DNA from: Fen-1258 sp041658245
Lineage (GTDB): Bacteria; Bacteroidota; Ignavibacteria; Ignavibacteriales; Melioribacteraceae
Direction: 5' to 3'
Assembly (NCBI GenBank): GCA_041658245.1
Contig: JBBAAM010000013.1
Span: 1 to 64,000, forward strand
Length of the DNA stretch: 64,000 bases
Part shown: positions 16,827 to 26,689 of the stretch, piece by piece
How positions within the stretch are numbered: the stretch's first letter is position 1
Layout: each line of letters starts with the position of its first letter
Notes under the pieces: model-generated
Database searches by the model: none
What the model was told of the DNA's origin: nothing
What the model saw: the letters and a program-made list of their open reading frames with translations, nothing else
Program-made: the position numbers and the translations under genes

Positions 16827-17774
16827 GTGATAAAGATGCTAGCACCTATAGCATTATTTGTCTACAATAGACCTTGGCATACAAAGCATACGGTGGAAAG
16901 TCTATCAAGGAATATTTTGGCATCGAAGAGTGAATTATTTATTTTTTCAGATGGATCGAAAAACAAATTAGATGATAAAAACGTTTACTTAACAAGAGAA
17001 TATATTTATTCAATTAAAGGTTTTAAGTCAGTAATCATTAATGAACGATCAGAAAATTTAGGATTGTCTAAATCTATTATTTCCGGAGTTACAGAAATTA
17101 TTAATCAGTATGGAAAAATAATAGTTTTGGAAGATGATTTAGTCACTTCTCCTTTTTTTCTTGAATACATGAATGATGCATTAGAATATTATGAATATGA
17201 AAACAGAGTTATAAGTATTCACGGGTATTGTTATCCTTTAAAAATAAATTTACCGGAGACTTACTTTTTAATGGATACTGGATCTTGGGGTTGGGCAACA
17301 TGGAAACGTGGTTGGGAAATATTTGAACCAGATGGTTCAAAATTATTACAAGAAATTGAGACCAAAAATTTAGCCCGATGCTTTAATATTAATAATTCAT
17401 ATCCATTTACTAATATGCTAATGAATCAAATAAAGGGTAAAAATAATTCATGGGCGATAAGGTGGCAGGCTTCAGCATTCCTGCGTAATAAATTAACACT
17501 TTTTCCAGGCCAATCTTTAGTAGCAAATATAGGTTTTGATAATTCTGGTACCCACAGCGCTTCAACAAGTAGATATAATGTTAATCTCACACTTCATAAA
17601 ATCAAGGTTTCGGAAATACCAATTGATGAAGACAAAATTGTTAGAAAACAATTAGAATATTTTTTCTTATGTTCAAAGAGAAATAAAATTAAGTTTATAC
17701 TAAGAAGGATAAACGATTATTTTCCAATTCTTAATCAAAGCACCAAAACACTATTTAATAAAAAATATGTATAG
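16827..17774 (+). CDS. GNT-I-like GT-A glycosyltransferase
   Basis: 315 aa from GTG 16827; ATG 16836 is an equally good start. PIALFVYNRPWHTKHTVESL, FIFSDG and IVLEDDLVTSPFFLEYMNDA (the metal site EDD) are characteristic of bacterial GNT-I-like transferases. DTGSWGWATWKRGWEIF is another conserved block. It overlaps the next gene by 8 nt. Confidence 0.8.
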   Translation: MIKMLAPIALFVYNRPWHTKHTVESLSRNILASKSELFIFSDGSKNKLDDKNVYLTREYIYSIKGFKSVIINERSENLGLSKSIISGVTEIINQYGKIIVLEDDLVTSPFFLEYMNDALEYYEYENRVISIHGYCYPLKINLPETYFLMDTGSWGWATWKRGWEIFEPDGSKLLQEIETKNLARCFNINNSYPFTNMLMNQIKGKNNSWAIRWQASAFLRNKLTLFPGQSLVANIGFDNSGTHSASTSRYNVNLTLHKIKVSEIPIDEDKIVRKQLEYFFLCSKRNKIKFILRRINDYFPILNQSTKTLFNKKYV

Positions 17775-18582
17775 ATTTTTTAGACCTATTTATTTTGAAA
17801 TTGGTAAGTATTTTTATTATTTGTTCAAAAATAAAGAGTTCCGAAATTATTGTTATTACGATGCAAGATATGGTCATTTGCCACGTTATAATGACGGAAA
17901 AACTAAATTGAATGGAAAAGATTTTTATTTTTCTGATGCGGCGTCATTCCTTTCATCTTATAAAGAAATATTCGTAGAAAAAATTTATCGCTTCAAATTT
18001 GGAACTGATTCACCAAAAATTTTGGATATTGGGGCAAATATTGGGGTTAGTGTTTGTTTCTTTAAAACGTTATTCCCCAATTCTAGTATACTTGCATATG
18101 AAGCTGATCCTAAAATTTTCGCTTATTTGGAAAAAAATATTGATATCGCCGGTTTTCGTAATGTTCAACTAAAGAATGAAGCTGTCTGGAATGAAAACGG
18201 AATGATTAGTTTTTTTTCTGAAGGAGCTGATGGTGGCATGATCGATGAAGCCAACAATAGAAACATGATTAAAGTTAATACGGTTGATATCAAAGATATT
18301 TTAAAAAAGAATCAATTTGACTTAGTAAAGATTGATATTGAAGGTGCAGAGAGTGTTGTTTTACCTGAATGCAAAGATTACCTAAATACCGTTAAATATA
18401 TATTTATTGAATATCATTCGGTAGTAAGTAAAAAACAAAATCTCAGTGAATTATTTAGTATCCTTGAAAGCAATGGATTTAGAATACACATGCATAGTAT
18501 TTTTAAAAGTCGTTCCCCATTTACTCTAGTTAAAACAAATAATTCTTTCGATATGCAAATTAATATTTTTGGTTGGAAATGA
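17767..18582 (+). CDS. FkbM family methyltransferase
   Basis: 271 aa. The SAM site is KILDIGANIGVSVCFFK (near 86-102), with an acidic ribose-binding AYEADP strand next and the FkbM signature VKIDIEGAE. Likely O-methylates a glycan hydroxyl. It is a class I methyltransferase related to the later one at 23533 but distinct. Its TGA overlaps the ATG of the next gene (ATGA). Confidence 0.85.
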   Translation: MYRFFRPIYFEIGKYFYYLFKNKEFRNYCYYDARYGHLPRYNDGKTKLNGKDFYFSDAASFLSSYKEIFVEKIYRFKFGTDSPKILDIGANIGVSVCFFKTLFPNSSILAYEADPKIFAYLEKNIDIAGFRNVQLKNEAVWNENGMISFFSEGADGGMIDEANNRNMIKVNTVDIKDILKKNQFDLVKIDIEGAESVVLPECKDYLNTVKYIFIEYHSVVSKKQNLSELFSILESNGFRIHMHSIFKSRSPFTLVKTNNSFDMQINIFGWK

Positions 18583-19277
18583 GTTCTAAAATAATAGAAT
18601 TACTTAGTACAATTATTCGTAAGAAAAGGCCAATAATCTTTGATGATCATATGCGAACAGTACCTATTTCGTCTACTTTTGGTTTTGAAAGAGGAACACC
18701 GATTGATCGTTTCTATATTGCCAAATTTGTAAAAAAAAACGAAAAGTATATAGAAGGCGATGTCCTTGAAATTGCAGATAATTTATATTCAAAAGAATTT
18801 ATGTCGGAGAAAGTAAGAAAAATCGATGTACTCGATACAAAACTACATAAAAATGTTACAATCATTGGCGACCTAACTAAAATCGATAGTTTACCTGAAG
18901 CACAATACGATTGTTTTATCTGTACACAAACATTGAATTTTATATTTCAGATTGATTTAGCAATCAAGGGTATTTATCATTTGCTCAAGCCTGGGGGTAC
19001 TTTCATTGGTACAGTTGCTGGGATTTGTCAAATAAGCAGGTATGATATGGATAGGTGGGGAGATTATTGGCGATTCACTTCAGTATCAATATCAAAACTA
19101 TTTGAAAATGTTTTTGCTACTAAACCATATATAGAAACGTTTGGAAATGTCGCAACAGCTTGTGCCTTTTTACAGGGTGTTGCAATTGAAGAATTACCAT
19201 CACCTGAAATACTGGAAAAAACCGATCAAAACTACCAGATAGTTATAGGTGTTTTGATTACTAGAGCTTTAAAATGA
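18579..19277 (+). CDS. SAM-dependent methyltransferase
   Basis: 232 aa from ATG 18579, chosen because ATGA overlaps the preceding stop; an in-frame TTG lies six nt upstream. Post-I motifs DVLEIADN, TIIGDLTKID and YDCFICTQTLNFIFQ, then HLLKPGGTF, match Methyltransf_11-like proteins found in polysaccharide clusters. The classical GxGxG is replaced by EIADN, as in that subgroup. The substrate is probably a sugar of the repeat unit. Confidence 0.75.
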   Translation: MSSKIIELLSTIIRKKRPIIFDDHMRTVPISSTFGFERGTPIDRFYIAKFVKKNEKYIEGDVLEIADNLYSKEFMSEKVRKIDVLDTKLHKNVTIIGDLTKIDSLPEAQYDCFICTQTLNFIFQIDLAIKGIYHLLKPGGTFIGTVAGICQISRYDMDRWGDYWRFTSVSISKLFENVFATKPYIETFGNVATACAFLQGVAIEELPSPEILEKTDQNYQIVIGVLITRALK

Positions 19278-20263
19278 AATCGTTCATTGATCCTGCCATT
19301 AGAATCATTAGAAAAGAGACCTATAAACTCTTTAAAAACTCTAAAAAATCTCCTATTGTCATTTTATTGTATCATAGAGTTACAACCCTTGCGAATGATT
19401 TTAACTCATTAGCTGTTTCGCCAGATAATTTTTATAAACAGATGAAATTTATTAAGATGAACTTAAATGTAGCAAGTTTAAGTGACAATTTTAGCAATTT
19501 TTCAGTACCCACCGTTATGATTACTTTTGATGATGGATATGCAGACAACTATTATGAAGCTTTACCAATCTTACGAGAGTTTGATATCCCTGCTACCATT
19601 TTTATAAATACAAATCCAGTTCTGAACAAGACTGAATTTTGGTGGGACGAACTTGAAGATATAATACTGGATGGGTACCAAGATAAATACCCGAATGAAT
19701 ATATATTAAGATCGTTTTTTTCCCGAAAAGTATATAGTACACATTCTTATGAAGATCGTAAACACCTTTTTATGGAGCTACAAAACTTCTTGAAACAAAT
19801 TTCTTTCAAAAAGAGAAATGCATTAATAGAGGATTTATTAAAGTGGACAAAGATTAAAAAACAACTACGATCTGAATATAGATCCTTAACAGTTGATGAA
19901 TTAGCTAAATTTGCACAAAATGATATAATTACAATTGGCGCCCATTCAGTTTCACATTGTGCTCTATCGTCTTTATCCAATATTGAACAAAAGAAGGAAA
20001 TTTTGGAATCGAAAAGAGACCTAGAGAGAATTATTAAGAAACCGGTTACTTTATTTTCATACCCATTTGGCAATTTAAGGTCATATAATCTAAAAACTAT
20101 TAAATATTTGCGTGAGGCTGGTTTTATTAAAGCAGTTTCAAATTTTCCGGGAGCCTGCGGGACTTTTACTGATCCATATCAACTTCCAAGAAATTTAGTA
20201 AAAAATAAATCGATGGAAGAAATATTTAATGGCTTAAATAATATAGGCATAAAATTATTTTAA
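19274..20263 (+). CDS. Polysaccharide deacetylase family protein (CE4)
   Basis: 329 aa, ATGA overlap with the gene before. NodB-type motif 1 is TFDDGYADN (near 85). The His-containing motif IGAHSVSHCALSSLS (near 216) and a later FSYPFGNLRSYN complete the metal-dependent site (D, H, H). No signal peptide, so it probably acts on a cytosolic or lipid-linked sugar, removing an N-acetyl group. Confidence 0.85.
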   Translation: MKSFIDPAIRIIRKETYKLFKNSKKSPIVILLYHRVTTLANDFNSLAVSPDNFYKQMKFIKMNLNVASLSDNFSNFSVPTVMITFDDGYADNYYEALPILREFDIPATIFINTNPVLNKTEFWWDELEDIILDGYQDKYPNEYILRSFFSRKVYSTHSYEDRKHLFMELQNFLKQISFKKRNALIEDLLKWTKIKKQLRSEYRSLTVDELAKFAQNDIITIGAHSVSHCALSSLSNIEQKKEILESKRDLERIIKKPVTLFSYPFGNLRSYNLKTIKYLREAGFIKAVSNFPGACGTFTDPYQLPRNLVKNKSMEEIFNGLNNIGIKLF

Positions 20264-20266
20264 TTT

Positions 20267-21529
20267 ATGAAAATATTATTTACTAATACTTGGGATATAA
20301 AAGGGGGTGCTGCAAGAGCAGCTTATCGTCTGATGGGGGCTTTAAAAAAAATAAATATAGATACTAATATTATTGTGCAAAATAAAATTGGATTTGATGA
20401 TTTGATCATTGGGCCCAAAACGAATATATCAAAGTTCCTTTTGATGATTCGCCCGAAGCTTGACGAATTAATTGCACACATTTTTTATAGGAAAATAGTT
20501 GGTTATTTTTTCCCAGCTCTGATTCCAGATAGATTTAACAAAAGAATTGATGAATTAAGTTACGATATTTTACATCTTCACTGGATCGCAGGTGGCTTTA
20601 TCAAAATAGAAACTTTAAAATTAATTAAAAAACCGATTGTTTGGACATTACATGATTTTTGGGCATTTACTGGAGGATGTAATCTACCGGAGAATTGTTC
20701 TCGGTTTCAAAATAAATGTGGTCAATGCCCCGTATTGGGCTCAAGATTCAAGTACGACTTATCATTTATGGGTTGGGTAAGAAAAAATATTACATATTCT
20801 AAATTAAATCTTACAATAGTTTCACCTAGTAATTATTTGGCAAAAAAAGCAAAAGAAAGTTCTTTATTTAAAAATTTTACTATAAAGGTGATTCCAAATT
20901 GTATTGATATTCAAAAATTTAGTCCTAAGTCAAAAAGTATTGCAAGAGAATTAATCCATTTACCCGAGGGGAAAAAAATAGTTTTAGCCGGAGCGGTAAA
21001 TATTACTGATTATTATAAAGGACACTACAAATTATTGAACATATTAAAAATTCTAAATGAAAGAGATAGCGCTAGTTCAATTGAGGTTATTCTTATTGGA
21101 CAAAATAATAAAATATTTAGTGAATTTAGCAATCTCCATATAAGAGATTTCGGTTATTTGCATGATGAATTGAGTCTTTCGATTTTATTATCTGCTGTAG
21201 ATTTGTTTATTATTCCATCGCTGGTGGAAAACTTTCCAAACATGGTAATCGAAGCTATGGCTTGTGGGACTCCTTGTGTCGCGTTTAATCAGGGTGGGAT
21301 ACCAGATATAATTGACCATAAATTAAATGGATATTTAGCAGAAGCATTTAATGAAAGTGATTTTGTTTATGGAATAGATTGGATCCTTCTTCATCTCAGT
21401 GAAAAAACCAATGAATTATCAAGGAACGCAAGATTAAAAGTCGAATCAACTTATGAAGAATCAATAATTGCTAAGAAATATCAATTATTATATGAAAATA
21501 TTTTAAAAAAAGATGCCAATGAAAAATAA
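20267..21529 (+). CDS. GT4 family glycosyltransferase
   Basis: 420 aa GT-B enzyme. GGAARAAYRL near the start, then WTLHDFWAFTGGC with a Cys-rich loop (CNLPEN, then CGQCP), and the donor site VENFPNMVIEAMACGTP (E-x7-E) are typical of GT4 members that act on colanic or capsular repeat units. It overlaps the next gene by 17 nt. Confidence 0.88.
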   Translation: MKILFTNTWDIKGGAARAAYRLMGALKKINIDTNIIVQNKIGFDDLIIGPKTNISKFLLMIRPKLDELIAHIFYRKIVGYFFPALIPDRFNKRIDELSYDILHLHWIAGGFIKIETLKLIKKPIVWTLHDFWAFTGGCNLPENCSRFQNKCGQCPVLGSRFKYDLSFMGWVRKNITYSKLNLTIVSPSNYLAKKAKESSLFKNFTIKVIPNCIDIQKFSPKSKSIARELIHLPEGKKIVLAGAVNITDYYKGHYKLLNILKILNERDSASSIEVILIGQNNKIFSEFSNLHIRDFGYLHDELSLSILLSAVDLFIIPSLVENFPNMVIEAMACGTPCVAFNQGGIPDIIDHKLNGYLAEAFNESDFVYGIDWILLHLSEKTNELSRNARLKVESTYEESIIAKKYQLLYENILKKDANEK

Positions 21530-22751
21530 TAAATACAAAGATTGGTTGTATGTCGGTTATCTATTCTTTTCCACCACTTTTTTTTTCTTTGACCCAACTC
21601 TATATTTTTCTAAAATTCTTGTCTTGAGTTTTGCATGGTTTTTTCTGGTGTTAATAATTTTTCAAACAGAGACCGCCATAAAATTCGATTCGTACATAAT
21701 ATTTATAATTTTCTACGTTATATTTTTGGAGATATCAAAATTCTTTCATTTACATAATTATAGTACGATTGAATTAATTTACCCAGCCGGAATAGCACAA
21801 ATCCTTTTTCTAATTTATATAACGAATGAAGAAAAAAAAATTATACTGAGTACTATTGATAAATATATAAACTTAATTATAATAATTACTATACCAGGGC
21901 TTTTGTTCTATTTTAGCATTTTATTGGGAATAGAATTTAAATATGAACTAATTCATTTGGGTGGTAGAATTCAATTGTTTTATAGGAATTATTACAATCT
22001 AGCAATATTTGGTTCTTATGAAATATTTCCGATTGGGCCTTTTAAACTTGCCCGGCTATGTGGCGCTTTTGAAGAACCAGGTATGTTGGGTACTATATTA
22101 GCTATATTGCTTATAACAGATGTTATAGCATTCCCAGCGAAAAAAAACAGAAAAAAAATTATAATTTTATTAGGATTATTCACTCTTTCATTTGCCTTTT
22201 ACCTTTCATTAATATGTATTAGTATGTATTCATCTATTTTCAAGAAGAATAAAGGAATTCTGTTTTTTTTAGTATTTGGCACATTTGCATTCCTAATTTT
22301 AGTCCCATCAGATCTTCAATATGCCTTCAAGTATCTTATGGGAGATCGGTTTACAATTACCAATCAAGGTATTGTTGGTGATACTCGTGCAATTTATTCA
22401 GATTGGTTCGAAAATTATTTATCCACAACAGACGCACAGACATTAATATTCGGGAATGGATGGAAATCAAATCAACTCAGCACGGGTGGCGGCTACTCTT
22501 CATATCATTCTTTGATTTATGAGGGGGGTATCTTGGGCTTTTCATTGGTCATAATATTTGAATCCTACCTGTTAATTTGGTATCCGATTAGGTCAGAAGA
22601 TAAATGGATGATTTTTCTTACTCTCTTCCCAATACTCTCGCTATATCAAAGGCCCAATCCACTTGATCCGCAGTATCTGGTATGTTACGCAATAATTGTA
22701 TCAAAATATCATGACTCACTAATAAGTCTTCATAATTATAAAAATTATTAA
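21513..22751 (+). CDS. O-antigen polymerase-like membrane protein (Wzy candidate)
   Basis: 412 aa with ~10-12 hydrophobic helices and a large loop near residues 270-325. The late motif GGGYSSYHSLIYEGGILGFS is the usual Wzy/O-antigen ligase feature (a His followed by GxxG before a helix). Placement beside wzx-type and GT genes supports polymerase. Start at 21513 or ATG 21519. Confidence 0.7.
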   Translation: MPMKNNKYKDWLYVGYLFFSTTFFFFDPTLYFSKILVLSFAWFFLVLIIFQTETAIKFDSYIIFIIFYVIFLEISKFFHLHNYSTIELIYPAGIAQILFLIYITNEEKKIILSTIDKYINLIIIITIPGLLFYFSILLGIEFKYELIHLGGRIQLFYRNYYNLAIFGSYEIFPIGPFKLARLCGAFEEPGMLGTILAILLITDVIAFPAKKNRKKIIILLGLFTLSFAFYLSLICISMYSSIFKKNKGILFFLVFGTFAFLILVPSDLQYAFKYLMGDRFTITNQGIVGDTRAIYSDWFENYLSTTDAQTLIFGNGWKSNQLSTGGGYSSYHSLIYEGGILGFSLVIIFESYLLIWYPIRSEDKWMIFLTLFPILSLYQRPNPLDPQYLVCYAIIVSKYHDSLISLHNYKNY

Positions 22752-22753
22752 AA

Positions 22754-23554
22754 ATGCCGCTTTTCTCAATAGTAACAATTAATTATAATAACATTAATGG
22801 CTTTATTAGAACAAAAACTTGCCTTGAGGTTCAAATTTGTCAGAATTTTGAATGGATTATTGTAGATGGAGGTTCTTCAGACGGATTTTTAGAATTGAAC
22901 TTATCTAGTACCACTATGAATCACATTTTAATAAGCCAAAAAGATAACGGAATTTATGATGCGATGAATAAAGGCATTAAGTTAGCCAGCGGCGAATTTG
23001 TTCTCTTCCTAAATTCTGGGGACTTGCTCTATGATTGTTATACTTTAAAGAAGATTGAAGATTATTTAAATAAATCAATTAAATCTCCCGATATTATTTT
23101 CGGTTCATCACTGTATAAACTAAAGAATGGCTATTCTTTAATTAGAAAAACTTACCTACTTGAAGAATATCTATGGCATGGTCTACCAGCTAATCAGCAG
23201 TCAACCTATTATCATAAAAGATTATTCACCAACCAAAATTACGATTTAAAGTACGAAATTTGTGGCGATTATTTTATCCTTTCAAGTTTACATTCTAAAA
23301 GTTACCTTGATTGTATTTACTTTTCACAATCTCTATCAATTTTTGAAGCAAATGGCAAATCATTCGGGTTTAAGAAAAAACTATTTTTAGAACCTTACCA
23401 AATTCAAAAAAAAATATTGAAGACTAGTTTTCTCAAAAGGATTCTAAGTCTTCTTAAAAGATTTTATTCTACCAGTATAATCATTATAGTTTCATCTGAA
23501 TTTTTTAAAATAATGTATGTTAGATTAAAAGCATGGAAATTAATAATCTGTTAA
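22754..23554 (+). CDS. GT2 family glycosyltransferase
   Basis: 266 aa. FSIVTINYNNINGF, WIIVDGGSSDG, DNGIYDAMNKGIKLASGEFV and FLNSGDLLYD form the WcaA/PssE-like GT2 pattern with a GD in place of DxD. Basic hydrophobic C-terminus. It overlaps the following methyltransferase by 22 nt. Confidence 0.85.
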   Translation: MPLFSIVTINYNNINGFIRTKTCLEVQICQNFEWIIVDGGSSDGFLELNLSSTTMNHILISQKDNGIYDAMNKGIKLASGEFVLFLNSGDLLYDCYTLKKIEDYLNKSIKSPDIIFGSSLYKLKNGYSLIRKTYLLEEYLWHGLPANQQSTYYHKRLFTNQNYDLKYEICGDYFILSSLHSKSYLDCIYFSQSLSIFEANGKSFGFKKKLFLEPYQIQKKILKTSFLKRILSLLKRFYSTSIIIIVSSEFFKIMYVRLKAWKLIIC

Positions 23555-24240
23555 AAATCGACTTTAAGTATTTCGTTAAAGCTAGAAGTTCTGCCTCTAT
23601 TTCTTCTTATAAAATCTGTAAAAATCTTAGAGATTATAATATTAAGACTATCATTGATATTGGAGCAAATATTGGGCAATTCTCATTAGCAGCTAATCAT
23701 TTCTTCCCAAACGCTATGATCTATAGTTTTGAACCTCTTCCATTTGAATTCGCTCGTTTATCAAAGAATACAAATAGGAGAGAGAACATAAAGAAATTTA
23801 ATTTAGCTCTTGGTAACCAATGTGGTACTATTGATTTTTATAAAAATGATTATTCTTTAGCTAGTTCCGTCTTACCTATTTCAAAACAGCAAAAGGAATT
23901 TCTCCCTGTTACTGCAAGTCAAAAACGCATAAAAGTCTCAATCGAGAGATTGAGCAAAATTTTTCCATGTCTCGATGTGAAAGGTCCAGTTCTTCTTAAA
24001 TTAGATGTTCAAGGTTTCGAAAAGGAAGTTTTATTAGGCGCAGTAGAAATATTACCTCAAATAGATTACTTACTTTTCGAGACTTCATTTATTCCTATGT
24101 ATGAAAGAGAACCTTTATTTGATGAAATGCATGCTTTTGTTAAAAATTTAGGTTTCCAATTTATTGCTCCTTTAAATTTTTTACGTAGAGAGGATTTTAC
24201 GATTTTACAAATGGATGTATTATATAAAAGGATTAAATAA
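23533..24240 (+). CDS. FkbM family methyltransferase
   Basis: 235 aa. TIIDIGANIGQFSLAANHFF (near 35), FEPLPFEF and LKLDVQGFEKEVL are the FkbM signatures. It starts within the preceding GT gene. Likely methylates the glycan; differs enough from the one at 17767 that they probably modify different positions. Confidence 0.87.
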   Translation: MEINNLLKIDFKYFVKARSSASISSYKICKNLRDYNIKTIIDIGANIGQFSLAANHFFPNAMIYSFEPLPFEFARLSKNTNRRENIKKFNLALGNQCGTIDFYKNDYSLASSVLPISKQQKEFLPVTASQKRIKVSIERLSKIFPCLDVKGPVLLKLDVQGFEKEVLLGAVEILPQIDYLLFETSFIPMYEREPLFDEMHAFVKNLGFQFIAPLNFLRREDFTILQMDVLYKRIK

Positions 24241-24309
24241 ATTATTAATTTCAACTTCTCCCGCCCATTTTCATAAAATAAATACTGTATGAAATAACAA
24301 TGATAAAAA

Positions 24310-25050
24310 ATGGAAATTAAAAATTACATTTATTGGGATGGAATTAAATTTATCAACAAAAAAAAGATTTCATTTTTTAACGATATCTTAAATGCTAATT
24401 TTATTACAGTTCCTTCGGCACCAGTACTTGTATCAATACACTCAAATCATTTATTGCATAATGCAATTAAAGATTCCGATTTCTCAATAATCGATAGTTC
24501 ACTTTTCGCAATACTATGTAGATTTTATTTTTTAAGGATTTATAAGTATAGTGGTTACCGTCTAGTTAAAGATATAATTGACTATTTGAAAAAAGAAAAG
24601 GTTAGTATTTTTCTGATTGATCCAAGTGAACACTCAGCTCAAACCAATAAAAAATTTATTTTGCAATCAACTTCAATTGCTTCATCTTATTACCATAATT
24701 ATGTTGCCCCTTTCTATAATGAAAATTCTAGTATTACAGACAATAGATTATTAGAAAAACTGGAGTTGATAAAACCTCGTTTAATAATTATTGGTATAGC
24801 GGGTGGTAAACAGGAAATTTTAGGTGCCTACCTGAAACGAAATTTAACCTTTGAGACAACAATCTTATGTACTGGCGCAGCACTTTCTTTTTTTACAGGT
24901 GAGCAGGCATTAATAAGCTGTACTATAGATCGTATGTATTTAGGTTGGTTATTCAGAATATTAAACAATCCTAAAATTTTTTTACCACGATATTTGAGTG
25001 CTATAAAGTTTATTTTAATATTTTTTCAACACCCCGTAAAAAAAAGCTAA
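24310..25050 (+). CDS. WecG/TagA/CpsF family glycosyltransferase
   Basis: 246 aa, the typical family size. Conserved blocks are IIDSSLFAILCRF (the Asp-Ser region), GYRLVKDII and IIGIAGGKQEILGAYL (usual GxPxQE). Members transfer N-acetylmannosamine(uronic acid) or similar from UDP to the polyprenyl-PP-sugar acceptor. It lies next to the predicted initiating transferase, so it could add the second sugar. Confidence 0.85.
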   Translation: MEIKNYIYWDGIKFINKKKISFFNDILNANFITVPSAPVLVSIHSNHLLHNAIKDSDFSIIDSSLFAILCRFYFLRIYKYSGYRLVKDIIDYLKKEKVSIFLIDPSEHSAQTNKKFILQSTSIASSYYHNYVAPFYNENSSITDNRLLEKLELIKPRLIIIGIAGGKQEILGAYLKRNLTFETTILCTGAALSFFTGEQALISCTIDRMYLGWLFRILNNPKIFLPRYLSAIKFILIFFQHPVKKS

Positions 25051-25088
25051 TAAGCCTATTAATTGTAGAAATGCCATGGCTATAAAAA

Positions 25089-25278
25089 TTCATTAGTTCT
25101 TAGTGCAGGCGGTTTCATCAGCAGTCATTTAGCAAATAAACTAAAAAGAGAAGGATTTTTGGTTCGTGGGGTTGACTTAATACACAACGAATATCAAGGT
25201 TTATTAGTTACTGTCTTATTCCCTTCTCACAATTTTAATTACAATTATATAAAACAACAAATAGATAAAACTATATAA
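25089..25278 (+). pseudogene. 5' remnant of NAD-dependent epimerase (GDP-mannose 3,5-epimerase-like)
   Basis: The frame to TAA 25276-25278 reads SLVLSAGGFISSHLANKLKR then EGFLVRGVDL and EYQG, which matches the start of GDP-mannose 3,5-epimerase-type SDRs. It lacks an ATG (the GxxG motif is partly degraded) and stops after ~60 codons. No role expected. Confidence 0.55.
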
Positions 25279-25280
25279 TA

Positions 25281-26678
25281 TTGCTCTCACTTAGATCTAC
25301 TTTATACTTCATAAGACGTGGTATTGATCATTTGTTGATCACTGCTTTATTTATTATTGCAGCTTTATTCTCACATGGTGCAAATATACTTATACAGGAT
25401 AGTGATTTCTTATTTCTATTATTTATCATAAATATCGGCTGGGTAATTAGTTCAAACAATACTGATTTGTATGATGAATTTAGATCAAGAAATTTTAGTT
25501 ATGAACTTGTACTAATACTTCAGAACAATTTAATTCTTTCAATCATTACAATTGTTTTTCTTTTTATCTTAAAAGATTTAGAACTTTCATGGAAATTTAT
25601 TTTATCCCAGTTTCTATTAATATCATTTTTCATAAGCTTAGAAAAATATTTTATCCGATTGATATTATACCATTTTAGAAAAAAAGGAAAGAATATTCGA
25701 TCAATGCTTTTAATTGGTGCCGGTAATGTCGGTCGTGCATTTAATGACATAATTAAAAACAGTCCTCATTATGGTTACAAAGTGTTAGGTTATCTTGATG
25801 ATAATGATCAGAGTGATTTGAATGGTTTATATTTGGGCAAAGTTGCAGATTTAGAAAACATACTATTGAATACTAAAGTTGATAATATAGCCATAGCATT
25901 ACCAGATTATGCTCAGAATAAAATTCACAACATTATCGAAATTGCTGAAAAACATGGTGTTAGAGTTAAAATAATTTCCAATTGTTTTAAATTTGTTTCG
26001 GGTAAATTTAATATATCAATGTTTGGTCCTTTTCCTGTTATTGCAGTAAGAGATGAAAAAATAAATTTAATTCATTGGCGGCTGATTAAAAGGTTTATGG
26101 ATACTTTATTAAGTTTTATCATTTCAATAATTTTTCTTTCATGGCTCATTCCATTAATTTCTCTTTTAATAAAAATTGAATCAAAAGGTCCGGCAATATT
26201 TAAGCAGGAAAGATGGGGCAGAGGAAATAAAAAAATATTGATCTATAAATTCAGAAGTATGTATCATAACGGTCATGAGCCGTCATCATTACCATTCCGG
26301 CAAACTTCAAAAAACGATCCGCGTATTACAAAGGTGGGTAAATTCTTAAGAAAAACTAATTTGGATGAACTTCCTCAATTTATAAATGTTCTTAAAGGTG
26401 AAATGTCTCTAATTGGTCCGCGTCCTCATGCTTTACAGCATGAAATGGAATCAAAAGAAATAATTAATAAATATATGGTTAGAGAATTTGTAAAACCCGG
26501 TATTACCGGATGGGCTCAGGTAAACGGATTTAGAGGCGAGACAAAAGATATTAAACTTATGCAGAAAAGAATTGATTATGATATCTGGTACATCGAAAAC
26601 TGGTCGCTCTTTTTAGATTTTCAAATAATTATTCTTACAATATGGAATATGATCAAAGGCGACCCGAATGCGTACTAA
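25281..26678 (+). CDS. Polyprenyl-phosphate sugar-1-phosphate transferase (initiating enzyme)
   Basis: 465 aa from TTG 25281. The layout is WbaP/WcaJ-like: four N-terminal helices, a Rossmann CoA-binding-like domain (LLIGAGNVGRAFND near 140), a fifth helix near 275, then the catalytic domain with KQERWGRGNK, RKTNLDELPQFINVLKGEMS and LIGPRPH. It loads the first hexose-1-phosphate on undecaprenyl phosphate at the inner membrane. It is the last enzyme gene of the cluster. Confidence 0.9.
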   Translation: MLSLRSTLYFIRRGIDHLLITALFIIAALFSHGANILIQDSDFLFLLFIINIGWVISSNNTDLYDEFRSRNFSYELVLILQNNLILSIITIVFLFILKDLELSWKFILSQFLLISFFISLEKYFIRLILYHFRKKGKNIRSMLLIGAGNVGRAFNDIIKNSPHYGYKVLGYLDDNDQSDLNGLYLGKVADLENILLNTKVDNIAIALPDYAQNKIHNIIEIAEKHGVRVKIISNCFKFVSGKFNISMFGPFPVIAVRDEKINLIHWRLIKRFMDTLLSFIISIIFLSWLIPLISLLIKIESKGPAIFKQERWGRGNKKILIYKFRSMYHNGHEPSSLPFRQTSKNDPRITKVGKFLRKTNLDELPQFINVLKGEMSLIGPRPHALQHEMESKEIINKYMVREFVKPGITGWAQVNGFRGETKDIKLMQKRIDYDIWYIENWSLFLDFQIIILTIWNMIKGDPNAY

Positions 26679-26689
26679 ACAATTGAGAA